A stretch of DNA of 5,076 bases from NCBI GenBank assembly GCA_017353825.1, contig JAFMSC010000342.1:1-5076 (forward strand), read 5' to 3'. The position numbers and the translations under genes were made by a program. Each line of letters begins with the position of its first letter. The stretch's first letter is position 1. Shown here in pieces: positions 1-5,076 of this stretch. This DNA comes from Hyphomicrobiaceae bacterium (GTDB lineage: Bacteria > Pseudomonadota > Alphaproteobacteria > Rhizobiales > Hyphomicrobiaceae). The notes beneath the pieces were generated by a model that was not told the DNA's origin, ran no database searches, and saw nothing but the letters and a program-made list of their open reading frames with translations.

Positions 1-908
1 ACGCTCAGGAGGCCTTCCCCGAGCGCCCGATCCGCTTGATCGTGCCGTTTCCGGCCGGCGGCACCGTCGATCTGGTGGCGCGCCTGCTTGCCGAGCGCAT
101 CAAGGAGGAGCGCGGGTGGAGCGTCGTCATCGAGAACAAGGCGGGTGCCGGCGGCGTCATTGCCGCAGACGCCACCGCCAAGGCGGCACCCGACGGCTAC
201 ACCCTGCTGCTCACCACGCCCAATCACACCATCAACGGTGCGCTCAAGCCCAAGCTGCCGTATGACACCGAGCGCGACCTCGTTCCCATTACCATCGTAG
301 CGCAGGTGCCGGAGCTGCTGGTGAGCTATCCCGGCGCGCCGTTCGAGAGCTTCGCCAGCCTTATCGCCTACGCCAAGCAGAACCCACGCAAGCTCAACTA
401 CTCTTCGGCTGGCAACGGCACTCTGCCGCACGTCACCATGGAGCTCTTGCTGCACCTTGCCAGTGTCGAGATCGTGCACGTGGCCTACCGGGGCGCCGCG
501 CCCGCGCTGATCGACCTAGTGGCCGGCGTGGTGCACATCAAGTTCGACACGTTCGCGACCTCGGCCGAGCTGATCGCCGCCGGCAAGCTGCGGGCGCTGG
601 CCGTCGCCAGCAAGGCGCGCTTGCCCCAGCTGCCCGAGGTGCCGACCATCGCCGAGCGGGGGTTCCCCGGCTACGAGGGCGTGCTGTGGATGGGCTTGGT
701 CGCGCCGGCCGGAACACCCAAGGCGGCCATCGACAAGTTGGTAGAGGCCAGCGTCAGCGCAGTGCGCTCGCCGGCGCTAGCGGAGCGGCTGGTGCGCGAC
801 AGCGTCGAGCCGGTGGGCAGCACGCCGGCCGAGTTCGCTGCCCGCATCACCAGCGAGATGGCGCAGTGGCGCGACCTCGCGAAGTCCGTGCAGGTCCCAC
901 TGCAGTGA
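1..908 (+). CDS. Tripartite tricarboxylate transporter (TctC/Bug family) substrate-binding protein, 5'-partial
   Basis: This is a periplasmic binding protein that captures a small carboxylate or related solute for uptake. The reading frame is open from base 3 and gives 301 residues to the TGA at 906-908. It begins AQEAFPERPIRLIVPF, which looks like the end of a signal peptide followed by the mature protein, so probably only the export signal lies outside the window. Family landmarks appear in order, in visible-residue numbering: RPIRLIVPFPAGG (8-20) with the conserved Asp (D23) and AR (26-27); VVIENKAGAGG (41-51); PDGYTLL (63-69); YSSAGNGTLPH (133-143); AYRGAAPALIDLVAGVV (161-177); LRALAV (196-201); LPEVPTIAERGFPGYE (210-225); and APAGTPKAAIDKL (234-246). 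An ATG-like start near base 36 would cut into the mature fold and is not the real start. No TctA or TctB partner is visible, so it may be an orphan receptor, common for this expanded family in Proteobacteria. The ligand cannot be inferred. Confidence 0.95.
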   Translation, partial: AQEAFPERPIRLIVPFPAGGTVDLVARLLAERIKEERGWSVVIENKAGAGGVIAADATAKAAPDGYTLLLTTPNHTINGALKPKLPYDTERDLVPITIVAQVPELLVSYPGAPFESFASLIAYAKQNPRKLNYSSAGNGTLPHVTMELLLHLASVEIVHVAYRGAAPALIDLVAGVVHIKFDTFATSAELIAAGKLRALAVASKARLPQLPEVPTIAERGFPGYEGVLWMGLVAPAGTPKAAIDKLVEASVSAVRSPALAERLVRDSVEPVGSTPAEFAARITSEMAQWRDLAKSVQVPLQ

Positions 909-944
909 CTTGGGACGCTGCAACTTGAAAGGTAGAGCGCGGGG

Positions 945-1064
945 CTGATCATTACCCGGGGCCCCGACCCGAACCCGAGGTGCCGCTTCGGGTATCCGTC
1001 GGCGACGGTTGATGCCCACATCCACCTGTTCGGGTCGGCGGCGTACTATCCCCGGTGGCGATAG
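945..1064 (+). pseudogene. Remnant of a LigI-like (PDC lactonase type) amidohydrolase N-terminus
   Basis: In the frame ending at the TAG (1062-1064) the sequence reads LIITRGPDPNPRCRFGYP, then TVDAHIHLFGSAAYYPRW. This matches the usual opening of Amidohydrolase_2 proteins related to 2-pyrone-4,6-dicarboxylate hydrolase (LigI): a GPDPNP-type leader, a short spacer, then the first barrel strand with a D-A-H-x-H metal motif and an FG..A..(F/Y)P stretch. The complete enzymes run to about 280 residues, while this frame stops after about 40. A stop (TAG at 933-935) lies just upstream, and no ATG, GTG or TTG starts the frame after it; only CTG (945) or ATT (951) are available. A possible Shine-Dalgarno-like GAAAGG lies at 927-932, 12 bases before the CTG. 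I infer a gene truncated by deletion and decay, once downstream of the Bug gene. A sequencing artefact is less likely, because the missing part is too large to be elsewhere in the gap. Confidence 0.65.
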
Positions 1065-1249
1065 GTCGGAGACCGCAAGGGGCGTCGTCCGTCAGCTCCG
1101 GTCCCGGCAGACCAGCGGGTCGGGGCAGTGCGGGCCAACTCGCTGATCGGCGCAATACCGGCCGACGACTTACTCAGCCTGCCGTCTTGGCACCGCTTGC
1201 GGCAGATGGCGGTTCGAGCTACGGGCAACCTGAACCAGACCCATCGCCC

Positions 1250-1255
1250 AAAGGG
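1250..1255 (+). promoter_or_regulatory. Ribosome binding site of the dihydroorotase-like gene
   Basis: AAAGGG lies 5 bases before the ATG at 1261. It is a partial Shine-Dalgarno match with close but workable spacing, and it supports this ATG, which also gives the expected family N-terminus (YDLLLRGGTFVNHDG). Confidence 0.55.
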
Positions 1256-1260
1256 CTCCC

Positions 1261-2586
1261 ATGACTGACCCCTACGACCTGCTCCTGCGCGGCGGCACCT
1301 TTGTCAACCACGACGGGCGGACCCAGCGCGATATCGGCATCCAGGCCGGGCGGATTGCGGCCTTGGGCGATCTGTCGGGCGTGACCGCGGTCGAAGTGAT
1401 CGACGCTCGGGGCCTGCACATCTTACCGGGCGTGATTGACACGCAGGTGCACTTCCGCGAGCCGGGGCTGGAGCACAAGGAAGATCTGGAGACGGGCAGC
1501 CGCGCGGCCGTCATGGGTGGGGTCACTGCAGTGTTCGAGATGCCGAATACCAAGCCGCTGACCACATCAGCCGAGGCGCTGGCGGACAAGGTGGCGCGCG
1601 CGCGGCGCATGTTCTGCGACTTCGCCTTCTACGTGGGCGGCACGCGCGAGAACATCGGCAACATGCCGGCGCTGGAGCGGCTCGAAGGTTCGGCCGGCAT
1701 CAAGGTGTTCATGGGCTCCTCTACCGGCGATCTCCTGGTCGACGACGAGCTCTCGCTCGACCGCATCGTCGCCCGCATCTGGCGCCGCGCCGCCTTCCAC
1801 GCCGAGGACGAGGCGCGGCTCAGGGAGCGGATGGGGCTCAGGCGCCCCGGTGATCCCGGCTCCCACCTCGTCTGGCGCGACGAGCAGGTGGCGCTGATAG
1901 CCACGCGCCGCCTCGTCAGGCTCGCCGAGACGCACGGCAAGCGCGTACACGTGCTCCATGTCTCGACCGCCGAGGAGATGGCGTTCCTGGCCGGACACAA
2001 GGATTGGGCCAGCGTGGAGGTGACACCACACCATCTCACGCTGGCGGCGCCCGAGTGCTATGAGCGGCTTGGCACGTACGCGCAGATGAACCCGCCGGTG
2101 CGCGATGAGCGCCACCGCGACGCGTTGTGGGCGGCGCTGCGGGCCGGCGTGGTTGACGTGCTCGGCTCCGACCATGCCCCACACACGCGCGAGGAGAAGG
2201 ACCATCCCTATCCGGACAGCCACTCGGGCATGACGGGCGTGCAAACGCTGGTGCCCATCATGCTCGACCACGTCAACGCCGGCAGGCTCACGCTGGAGCG
2301 CTTTGTTGACCTCACCAGCCACGGCCCGCGGCGCCTGTTCGGCATCCGCGGCAAGGGTCAGATCGCCGTTGGTTACGACGCCGACCTAACCGTGGTGGAC
2401 CTCAAGCGCCGCCAGACCATTTCCAACGCCTGGATCAAATCCCGTTGCGGTTGGAGCCCCTACGATGGGATCACGGTGCAGGGCTGGCCGGTCGGCACGA
2501 TTGTGCGCGGCCGCCGCGTGATGTGGGAGGGCGAGATCACCGGCCCCGCGCACGGCGAGCCGATACGGTTCCTGGAAGCGGGCTGA
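1261..2586 (+). CDS. Dihydroorotase-like cyclic amidohydrolase (annotated-as-dihydroorotase family)
   Basis: This 441-residue cytosolic metal-dependent hydrolase belongs to the dihydroorotase/allantoinase/hydantoinase group. Dihydroorotases interconvert carbamoyl-aspartate and dihydroorotate in pyrimidine synthesis. The N-terminal strand-rich part (LLLRGGTFVNHDGR, 7-20) precedes the TIM barrel. Visible motifs are GVIDTQVHFREPG (57-69), EMPNT (93-97), GIKVFMG (146-152), FHAEDE (179-184), HVLHVST (230-236), VEVTPHHLTL (252-261) and GSDHAPHTREEK (302-313). The last fits the second dihydroorotase signature exactly. Likely metal ligands are H64, K148 (the position of the carboxylated lysine in related amidohydrolases), H180, H233 and D304; R66 and N96 match substrate-binding positions. 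The usual first histidine of the HxH pair is Q62, and I recall the same replacement in alphaproteobacterial relatives. Length is normal for the family and no frameshift is seen. No pyrB or other pyr gene is adjacent, so a housekeeping role is unproven; a hydrolase for another cyclic ureide or imide is possible. Confidence 0.92.
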   Translation: MTDPYDLLLRGGTFVNHDGRTQRDIGIQAGRIAALGDLSGVTAVEVIDARGLHILPGVIDTQVHFREPGLEHKEDLETGSRAAVMGGVTAVFEMPNTKPLTTSAEALADKVARARRMFCDFAFYVGGTRENIGNMPALERLEGSAGIKVFMGSSTGDLLVDDELSLDRIVARIWRRAAFHAEDEARLRERMGLRRPGDPGSHLVWRDEQVALIATRRLVRLAETHGKRVHVLHVSTAEEMAFLAGHKDWASVEVTPHHLTLAAPECYERLGTYAQMNPPVRDERHRDALWAALRAGVVDVLGSDHAPHTREEKDHPYPDSHSGMTGVQTLVPIMLDHVNAGRLTLERFVDLTSHGPRRLFGIRGKGQIAVGYDADLTVVDLKRRQTISNAWIKSRCGWSPYDGITVQGWPVGTIVRGRRVMWEGEITGPAHGEPIRFLEAG

Positions 2587-2782
2587 TTGCCAGCCGCCCA
2601 GCCGGCCCGACGTCAACCCAAAAACGAACGCGATGTTCCCGAAGTGCGATCCCCGAGCAGGTGTTGCCCTCAGTTCGGCTCGTTTGCCGAGCTGGCGGGG
2701 CCTGGCAAGCGGCGAGGCAGTCTCGATAGGAAACCTTGGCCCAGAGGGCGTGCACGTCCTCGTCAATTACAAACTGGCTCAT
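2537..2782 (-). CDS. Small hypothetical open frame, doubtful
   Basis: An ATG at 2782-2780 is preceded by AAGG seven bases upstream (2790-2793), a plausible ribosome binding site. The first residues, MSQFVIDEDVHALWAKVS, look protein-like and acidic. After about 28 residues the composition becomes rich in Arg, Pro, Ala and Thr, and the frame runs 50 bases into the 3' end of the convergent dihydroorotase-like gene before its TGA. It may be the start of a small gene whose remainder has decayed, or chance. No family is recognised, and no membrane segment or signal peptide is seen. Confidence 0.2.
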   Translation of the reverse strand: MSQFVIDEDVHALWAKVSYRDCLAACQAPPARQTSRTEGNTCSGIALREHRVRFWVDVGPAGRLAISPLPGTVSARRARGR

Positions 2783-2988
2783 GCCGCAGCCTTAGAGCGC
2801 GCAATCGCGTTGCTCGTCGTCCATGACGGTCACCAGCTTCGTGATCACCGCCAAACAGTGCGAGGATCGTACGCGCGATCTCGTCCTGGTCGTCATCCCA
2901 CAGTCCGCGCACGGCTTCGATGCCTTTCGAGCAGTTTCGTCGCGGCGACGTCCACGACGTGCGCGGCTAGCGCTCGAGTGGCGGACGC
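2587..2988. other. Intergenic gap between convergent genes; possible decayed minus-strand coding fragments
   Basis: These 402 bases lie between the stop of the plus-strand dihydroorotase-like gene and the stop of the minus-strand MFS gene. No intact recognisable gene is present. On the minus strand, protein-like pieces appear in successive different frames (about 2927-2988, 2850-2927 and 2792-2848), followed by a short open frame from an ATG at 2782. No strong bidirectional terminator was found, although convergent genes would usually need one. A feeble 4-bp hairpin with a T-run on the minus strand at 2620-2638 is the best candidate. Confidence 0.6.
2792..2988 (-). pseudogene. Possible frame-broken gene remnant, unidentified
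   Basis: Read on the minus strand directly after the MFS stop, three pieces in three frames each look more protein-like than the alternatives. They are LAAHVVDVAATKLLERHR, then KGIEAVRGLWDDDQDEIARTI continuing to LALFG (2927 down to 2850), then VITKLVTVMDDEQRDCAL ending at the TAA at 2792-2794. Joined, they would make an amphipathic helical segment of about 60 residues, of the sort found at the ends of small regulators. I do not recognise a family. The alternative is that these are chance reading frames in GC-rich non-coding DNA. Confidence 0.2.
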
Positions 2989-4452
2989 TTACCCCTCTTG
3001 CGCCAACGGCCGAGCCACGGACTCGAGCGATTTGCGCTCGGCGGCGACGCCCCATAGGGCCGCCACCGCGGCGGCAGCCAGCATCAGGGCCGCACCGAAC
3101 AGGTAGCCCGCAAACACGCTGGCGCGCGACCCGGTCTCGATCAGTGCGCCGAACAGCAGCGGGCCAGCGATACCGCCGATGCCGGTGCCCACCGCATAGA
3201 AAAGGGCGATGGCAAGCGCGCGGATCTCCAGCGGGAAGGTCTCGCTCACCGTAAGATAGGCCGAGCTAGCTGCGGATGAAGCAAAGAAGAAGATGACCAT
3301 CCAGCACACCGTGAGCGACGAGGCCGACACCAGGTTGCGCGCAAAGAGCCAGCCTGTGGCGGCCAGCAAGAGGCCGGAGACGGCATAAGTGAACGCGATC
3401 ATCGGCCGGCGCCCGATGGTGTCGAATAGGCGACCCAGGACGACGGGCCCCAGGAAATTGCCGGCCGCGAAGGGCAGGATGTACCAGCCGACGTGATCGG
3501 CCCTAATGCTGTAGAACTCCGTGAGCACCAGCGCATAGGTGAAGAAGATGGCATTGTAGAAGAACGCCTGTGCCGCCATCAGCACGAGCCCGACGCAGGT
3601 GCGCCGCCGGTGCACTCCCAACAGCGTGGAAACCACCTCGGACAGCGGCGTATGGGTGCGCGCGCGCAAGCGGATCTTGGGGAACGGACCTGGCCGCAGC
3701 TCGTGCCCTTCCTGCCGGAAGCGGTCCTCGATGCCGTCAACGACCGCCGCCGCCTCGGCGGGACGGCCGTGGGTGATGAGCCAGCGCGGACTCTCAGGAA
3801 GCCACGTGCGCATGAACAGGATGATGAGCGCCAGGATCGCCCCGATCAGGAATGCCACACGCCAGCCCATGTCCGTGGACAACAGTGCTGGGTCGAGCAG
3901 CACGATGGAACCGGCCGCGCCCGCGGCGGCGCCCACCCAGAAGCTGCCGTTGATGACGAGGTCGGTCCAGCCGCGCACGCGTGCCGGCACCAACTCCTGG
4001 ATGGTGGAGTTAATGGCCGCATATTCGCCGCCGATGCCGGCCCCGGTGAGGAACCGGAACAGGGCGAAGCTCCACACGTCCCAGGAGGATGCCGTCGCCG
4101 CCGTCGCCACCAGATAGACGGCGAGCGTGATGAAGAACAACTTCTTGCGGCCCAGCCGGTCGGTGAGCCAGCCAAAGAAGACGGCGCCCAACACTGCGCC
4201 GGCGAGATAGGCGCTGCCGACAAAGCCCACGTCCGTGCCGGTGAACCGTAGGACGGGGCTCTGTCTGAGGGCGCCGGCCACCGAGCCCGCGAGCGTCACC
4301 TCTAGCCCGTCGAGGATCCAGGTGATGCCCAGCGCCACCACCACGAGGGTGTGAAACCGCCCCCATGGCAGCCGGTCGAGCCGCGAAGGGATGTCGGTTT
4401 CGGCGACGGCGCCGCCCGGTTCGGGCGCAGGTTGGGAAAGGGCCACCGGCAT
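2989..4452 (-). CDS. MFS transporter, sugar-porter/aromatic-acid symporter-like
   Basis: This 487-residue inner-membrane secondary transporter probably moves an organic acid or sugar-like solute by proton symport. Twelve hydrophobic segments can be placed at roughly residues 34-56, 74-96, 104-122, 126-148, 163-187, 198-215, 284-310, 319-341, 350-370, 378-400, 410-436 and 446-468, with a long central loop (216-283). Diagnostic motifs are acidic residues in helix 1 (LDGLEVTLAG, 47-56), motif A GWLTDRLGRKK (94-104), RFLTGAGIGGEY (133-144), PESPRWL (219-225), the repeated motif A GRLFDTIGRRP (340-350) and SETFPLEIR (403-411). These place it in the Sugar_tr-type MFS group. The chosen ATG lacks a clear Shine-Dalgarno sequence, but an in-frame TAG about 45 bases upstream rules out a much longer protein. 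A 42-base gap separates it from the same-strand DUF1761 gene, so coupled transcription is likely. The substrate cannot be told from the sequence. Confidence 0.93.
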   Translation of the reverse strand: MPVALSQPAPEPGGAVAETDIPSRLDRLPWGRFHTLVVVALGITWILDGLEVTLAGSVAGALRQSPVLRFTGTDVGFVGSAYLAGAVLGAVFFGWLTDRLGRKKLFFITLAVYLVATAATASSWDVWSFALFRFLTGAGIGGEYAAINSTIQELVPARVRGWTDLVINGSFWVGAAAGAAGSIVLLDPALLSTDMGWRVAFLIGAILALIILFMRTWLPESPRWLITHGRPAEAAAVVDGIEDRFRQEGHELRPGPFPKIRLRARTHTPLSEVVSTLLGVHRRRTCVGLVLMAAQAFFYNAIFFTYALVLTEFYSIRADHVGWYILPFAAGNFLGPVVLGRLFDTIGRRPMIAFTYAVSGLLLAATGWLFARNLVSASSLTVCWMVIFFFASSAASSAYLTVSETFPLEIRALAIALFYAVGTGIGGIAGPLLFGALIETGSRASVFAGYLFGAALMLAAAAVAALWGVAAERKSLESVARPLAQEG

Positions 4453-4494
4453 GTGCGAGCAACGTCGGCCAAGGTTGGGCGGTTCCTCAACGGG

Positions 4495-4917
4495 CTATTG
4501 GCCCGTCCACCATCCGAGAATCGCGCCCTGGATCAGCAGCACGCCCAGCCAGTGGCCGCCGTCGATCAGTGTGAGTGAGTGACGCTCGCCCCGGAAGGCA
4601 TGGTTGACCGCCATAGTGGTGATCACGAACCCGAGCCAGAGCAGGAAGCCTGTGATCAGGCCGGAGGGCACCGATATCACTGTGCCGCCGCGCGCCAGGT
4701 GCAGGAGGATGCCGGAGACCGCCCAGGCCATGATCAGGAGGGCGAGGAAGGAGATGATGAAGGGAACCCGGGATGTCCCGGTCCTCGCCTGCGCCTCGGC
4801 CTCGGTGAGGCCGCGCGCCGAAAGCCATTGGCGTCTGAGCGCGGTGTACCAGGCCGCCCCGAAGGCGAAGCTGGCGATGGCGGCGATGAGGATCGCCGGA
4901 TAATAACTCCAGGTCAT
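4495..4917 (-). CDS. DUF1761-type small integral membrane protein
   Basis: This 140-residue membrane protein of unknown function has four hydrophobic segments, at about residues 5-24, 52-74, 84-104 and 116-137. Features typical of DUF1761 proteins are the N-terminal YYPAILIAAIASFAFGAAWY, with a small-residue helix ending in a W-Y pair, and a C-terminal half with FLLWLGFVITTMAVNHAF followed by LIDGGHWLGVLLIQGAILGWW. The short polar stretch at 28-50 after helix 1 carries Arg, Glu and Thr and separates it from helix 2. Length is usual for the family. The ATG at 4917 is supported by GGGAGG four bases upstream. The frame is open further upstream to the window edge but has no start codon there, so this ATG is preferred. 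It precedes the MFS gene on the same strand and may share its transcript. I infer no transport function from this proximity alone. Confidence 0.88.
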   Translation of the reverse strand: MTWSYYPAILIAAIASFAFGAAWYTALRRQWLSARGLTEAEAQARTGTSRVPFIISFLALLIMAWAVSGILLHLARGGTVISVPSGLITGFLLWLGFVITTMAVNHAFRGERHSLTLIDGGHWLGVLLIQGAILGWWTGQ

Positions 4918-5076
4918 GACGCCTCCCGTTTTGACTCTCGTGTCCGATCCGGTTTCAGTGTCGTCGGCCTCGGTGTGGGTGCCGTCCCAGGATTGGTGGG
5001 AATCGGAAGTGGCGTTATCTCCGGCTTGATCTGAAAGCCAAAACGGCGGTTGCGAGCCGCCGACGGAGACAACGCC
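4914..5076 (-). CDS. Possible C-terminal tail of an upstream minus-strand gene (partial, doubtful)
   Basis: A minus-strand frame enters from the right edge and stays open for 53 codons to a TGA at 4916-4914. The TGA overlaps the DUF1761 ATG as ATGA, the classic arrangement of translationally coupled genes. The peptide is proline-, threonine- and charge-rich (for example ITPLPIPTNPGTAPTPRP, then a basic end KREAS), like a disordered C-terminal tail. No domain is visible. Against it, about 62% of third codon positions are G or C by my count, low for this DNA, a second frame is also open, and a terminator-like hairpin lies inside. Confidence 0.25.
   Translation of the reverse strand, partial: ALSPSAARNRRFGFQIKPEITPLPIPTNPGTAPTPRPTTLKPDRTRESKREAS
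4922..4927 (-). promoter_or_regulatory. Strong ribosome binding site of the DUF1761 gene
   Basis: On the minus strand GGGAGG lies four bases before the ATG at 4917. It decides the start of this gene, because the same frame remains open upstream to the window edge without any ATG, GTG or TTG. Confidence 0.75.
5014..5041 (-). promoter_or_regulatory. Weak sigma-70-like promoter candidate for the DUF1761-MFS pair
   Basis: On the minus strand TTGGCT (5041-5036), a 16-base spacer and GATAAC (5019-5014) match the -35 and -10 consensus at four of six positions each. It would start transcription about 90 bases before the DUF1761 ATG, just downstream of the candidate terminator. The -10 hexamer lies in one arm of the inverted repeat. 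Chance matches of this quality are common. Confidence 0.22.
5040..5062 (-). terminator. Candidate intrinsic terminator on the minus strand
   Basis: The minus-strand sequence CGGCGG, a 7-base loop and CCGCCG (5062 down to 5044) forms a 6-bp all-GC stem, followed at once by TTTT (5043-5040) and then GG. This could end transcription of a minus-strand gene entering from the right, or attenuate readthrough into the DUF1761 gene. The T-run is short. If the open frame at 4914-5076 is truly coding, the hairpin lies within a gene and is less likely to terminate. Confidence 0.35.

Larger units (their letters stand above)
909..1260. other. Gap without an intact gene; contains an amidohydrolase relic
   Basis: This stretch of 352 bases separates the binding-protein gene from the dihydroorotase-like gene. 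Its only recognisable content is the amidohydrolase remnant at 945-1064. After that TAG the same frame stays open to 1266, but the product is not recognised with confidence. An imperfect hairpin, ACCCGAA at 967-973 with TTCGGGT at 987-993, lacks a following T-run and is not a convincing terminator. I see no clear promoter for the downstream gene. Confidence 0.7.
5011..5076 (-). repeat. 13-bp inverted repeat enclosing a GC hairpin
   Basis: On the plus strand GGCGTTATCTCCG (5011-5023) faces CGGAGACAACGCC (5064-5076), matching at 12 of 13 positions as an inverted repeat with 40 bases between. Read as minus-strand RNA, the single mismatch becomes a G-U pair, so all 13 positions can pair. A second hairpin (5044-5062) sits inside. 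The right arm ends exactly at the window edge, so the repeat may be longer. It could be a structured leader, a small palindromic element or chance in GC-rich DNA. Confidence 0.5.

Noticed and set aside
36..908. Start of the Bug gene at the TTG at base 36
   Set aside because: The conserved mature N-terminus (FPERPIR) lies upstream in the same frame, so the gene begins outside the window.
925..952. Possible promoter, TTGAAA at 925-930 with GATCAT at 947-952
   Set aside because: The -35 is reasonable but the -10 matches only four of six positions. It would lie inside the relic region, and no intact gene follows closely.
967..993. Seven-base inverted repeat ACCCGAA/TTCGGGT after the Bug gene
   Set aside because: It has a 13-base loop, no T-run follows, and it lies within the amidohydrolase relic's former coding sequence, so it is not a convincing terminator.
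1567..2322. Long minus-strand open frame (251 codons) inside the dihydroorotase-like gene
   Set aside because: It lies wholly antisense to a gene with clear catalytic motifs, its product is Arg/Val/His-rich with no family features, and GC-rich coding DNA commonly gives such shadows.
2620..2640. Minus-strand hairpin GAAC/GTTC with five T's as a terminator for the MFS gene
   Set aside because: The stem is only 4 bp and the site is some 350 bases beyond the MFS stop, so chance is more likely.
3493..4251. Long plus-strand open frame (252 codons) inside the MFS gene
   Set aside because: It is antisense to a well-supported transporter, and its product is a low-complexity Glu/Arg/Gly/His mix with no recognisable motif.
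4579..5034. Plus-strand open frame (151 codons) covering the DUF1761 gene and its upstream region
   Set aside because: The part over the DUF1761 gene is its antisense shadow. The Gly/Val-rich end (VVGLGVGAVPGLVGIGSG) looks like a membrane stretch but comes from the complement of a Pro/Thr-rich frame and has no supporting start signal.

Overview
The window is GC-rich DNA. It carries a solute-binding protein of the TctC/Bug family, an amidohydrolase-rich stretch and an aromatic-acid/sugar-porter-like MFS permease. That mix suggests a metabolically versatile Alpha- or Betaproteobacterium. The dihydroorotase-like protein resembles forms I associate with rhizobial and related alphaproteobacterial genomes, but this is recall, not a database result. 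No rRNA, tRNA, CRISPR array, insertion sequence or phage gene was recognised.

Layout. (1) 1-908, plus strand: a Bug/TctC periplasmic binding protein, missing only its signal-peptide end at the left edge. (2) 909-1260: a gap without an intact gene. It holds a recognisable remnant of the N-terminus of a LigI-like (2-pyrone-4,6-dicarboxylate lactonase type) amidohydrolase, ended by an in-frame TAG. (3) 1261-2586, plus strand: a complete 441-residue dihydroorotase-like cyclic amidohydrolase with an intact C-terminal signature. Its first metal-site motif is QxH instead of HxH. (4) 2587-2988: a gap between convergent genes, with possible frame-broken gene fragments on the minus strand. (5) 2989-4452, minus strand: a 12-helix MFS transporter. 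(6) 4495-4917, minus strand: a small four-helix membrane protein of the DUF1761 type, probably co-transcribed with the MFS gene 42 bases downstream. (7) 4918-5076: the upstream region of that gene. It contains a 13-bp inverted repeat enclosing a terminator-like hairpin, and one frame stays open to the edge and closes in an ATGA overlap with the DUF1761 start.

Working together (inference): the binding protein, the amidohydrolase remnant, the dihydroorotase-like hydrolase and the permease would fit uptake and ring opening of small organic acids or cyclic amides. No shared substrate can be read from the sequence. No TctA/TctB membrane partners are in view, so the Bug protein looks like an orphan. 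I see no clearly new multi-gene system here. The most noteworthy points are the amidohydrolase relic, the QxH metal site and the structured inverted repeat at the right edge.
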